Part shown: positions 5,959 to 6,178 of the stretch, one piece after another
How the letters are laid out: every line of letters begins with the position of its first letter
Numbering within the stretch: position 1 is the stretch's first letter
NCBI GenBank assembly: GCA_025924495.1
Contig: JAICIG010000460.1
Coordinates: 1-6,178, forward strand
DNA length: 6,178 bases
Source: Pirellulales bacterium
GTDB lineage: Bacteria; Planctomycetota; Planctomycetia; Pirellulales; JAICIG01
Reading direction: 5' to 3'
Program-made: the position numbers and the translations under genes
The notes under the pieces: model-generated
Told to the model about the DNA's origin: nothing
What the model saw: only the letters and a program-made list of their open reading frames with translations
The model's database searches: none

Positions 5959-6178
5959 GCGCCCGCGAGTTGATACGTTGCAAGATGCTGATAGAAAAAC
6001 TCGACGTCGGGCAGAGCGTCCACCGGGCAGAGATCCACCACGTTTCCGGCCAGTTCGTTGATCAGCGGAAAGCCTGGAACAGAGTCGATTTCTTGGCAGG
6101 CGCCACGATTAACGACCAATAGTCTGCTTGTGCCCGATACTTCGCGATAGAATCGGATGCAGCGCGTACACATGATGC
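5799..6178 (-). CDS. nuoG: NuoG-like [4Fe-4S] domain, truncated product (5' end beyond window)
   Basis: This is the N-terminal part of a NuoG-like subunit (complex I 75-kDa type), which carries electrons through Fe-S clusters in the peripheral arm of NADH:quinone oxidoreductase. The frame is open at the right edge. IMCTRCIRFYREVSG at the edge, and a preceding partial codon ending GC (compatible with Cys), give CxxCxxC; 43 residues later comes NVVDLCPVDAL with the fourth cysteine. This is the C-x2-C-x2-C-x43-C spacing of the NuoG [4Fe-4S] site. After VEFFYQHLATYQLAG similarity stops, and the frame runs through Arg/Thr/Pro/Gly-rich sequence to a TGA at 5799-5801. A normal NuoG has several hundred further residues of molybdopterin-type domain, so this product is truncated. 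The genuine C-terminal tail lies just downstream in another frame. HoxU is an alternative, but NVVDLCP favours NuoG. Only an Fe-S fragment could be made. Confidence 0.65.
   Translation of the reverse strand, partial: IMCTRCIRFYREVSGTSRLLVVNRGACQEIDSVPGFPLINELAGNVVDLCPVDALPDVEFFYQHLATYQLAGAAFCRTLRGRTSTTPTGCNRFLRPFGLPQAPGSKGDSMGDCWAGPGRSIPEKC

Noticed and set aside
5945..5960. Programmed -1 frameshift at the T5 run in the nuoG remnant
   Set aside because: A -1 slip at TTTTT would join the two frames, but the TAG at 5893-5895 and the missing middle domain would still prevent a functional NuoG. Decay, or a sequencing error at a homopolymer, is simpler.
1..6178. CRISPR array, insertion sequence, tRNA or other RNA gene, phage or defence genes
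   Set aside because: I saw no regularly spaced direct repeats, transposase motifs, terminal inverted repeats or tRNA-like folds; coding sequence fills nearly all of the window.

Overview
The window is a compact, moderately GC-rich bacterial segment. Every gene I can support lies on the minus strand, so transcription runs from high to low coordinates. I name the source as a probable Planctomycetota-like bacterium with low to moderate confidence. The basis is remembered resemblance: a small metal-binding protein with a CCGPCC motif, the style of the NuoG remnant, and the mix of redox genes. No rRNA, tRNA or other taxonomic marker is present.

Layout in order of transcription. (1) 6178-5734: a broken NuoG-like (complex I 75-kDa-type) gene. 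Its [4Fe-4S] domain is intact at the window edge. The large molybdopterin-type middle is missing, and a C-terminal tail survives in another frame with an in-frame stop. (2) 5626-4607: glyceraldehyde-3-phosphate dehydrogenase (gap). (3) 4581-4318: an 87-residue heavy-metal-associated (HMA) protein. (4) 4321-3221: a long-type transaldolase (tal), whose start overlaps the HMA stop as ATGA. (5) 3107-2748: an AhpD-like carboxymuconolactone decarboxylase-family protein with CPYC. (6) 2714-1110: a membrane cytochrome b fused to a sulfite-oxidase-type molybdopterin domain. (7) 1096-1: an AIF/ferredoxin-reductase-type FAD oxidoreductase that runs off the left edge.

Two modules can be inferred. gap, the HMA gene and tal form a tight carbon-metabolism unit (25-nt gap, then a 4-nt overlap), with a metal-binding protein between a glycolytic and a pentose-phosphate enzyme. 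The AhpD-like protein, the cytochrome b/molybdopterin fusion and the FAD reductase form a redox unit (33-nt and 13-nt gaps), consistent with electron transfer between NAD(P)H, flavin, haem b and molybdenum cofactor. The 113-nt gap between tal and the AhpD-like gene contains a two-turn inverted repeat and may separate two transcription units.

The points most worth a second look are the internally deleted nuoG remnant, two substitutions at conserved positions in the transaldolase, and the fused molybdenum/haem protein paired with its flavoprotein. I saw no CRISPR array, insertion sequence, RNA gene or clearly new defence system. There is no gene-free stretch longer than 300 bases.
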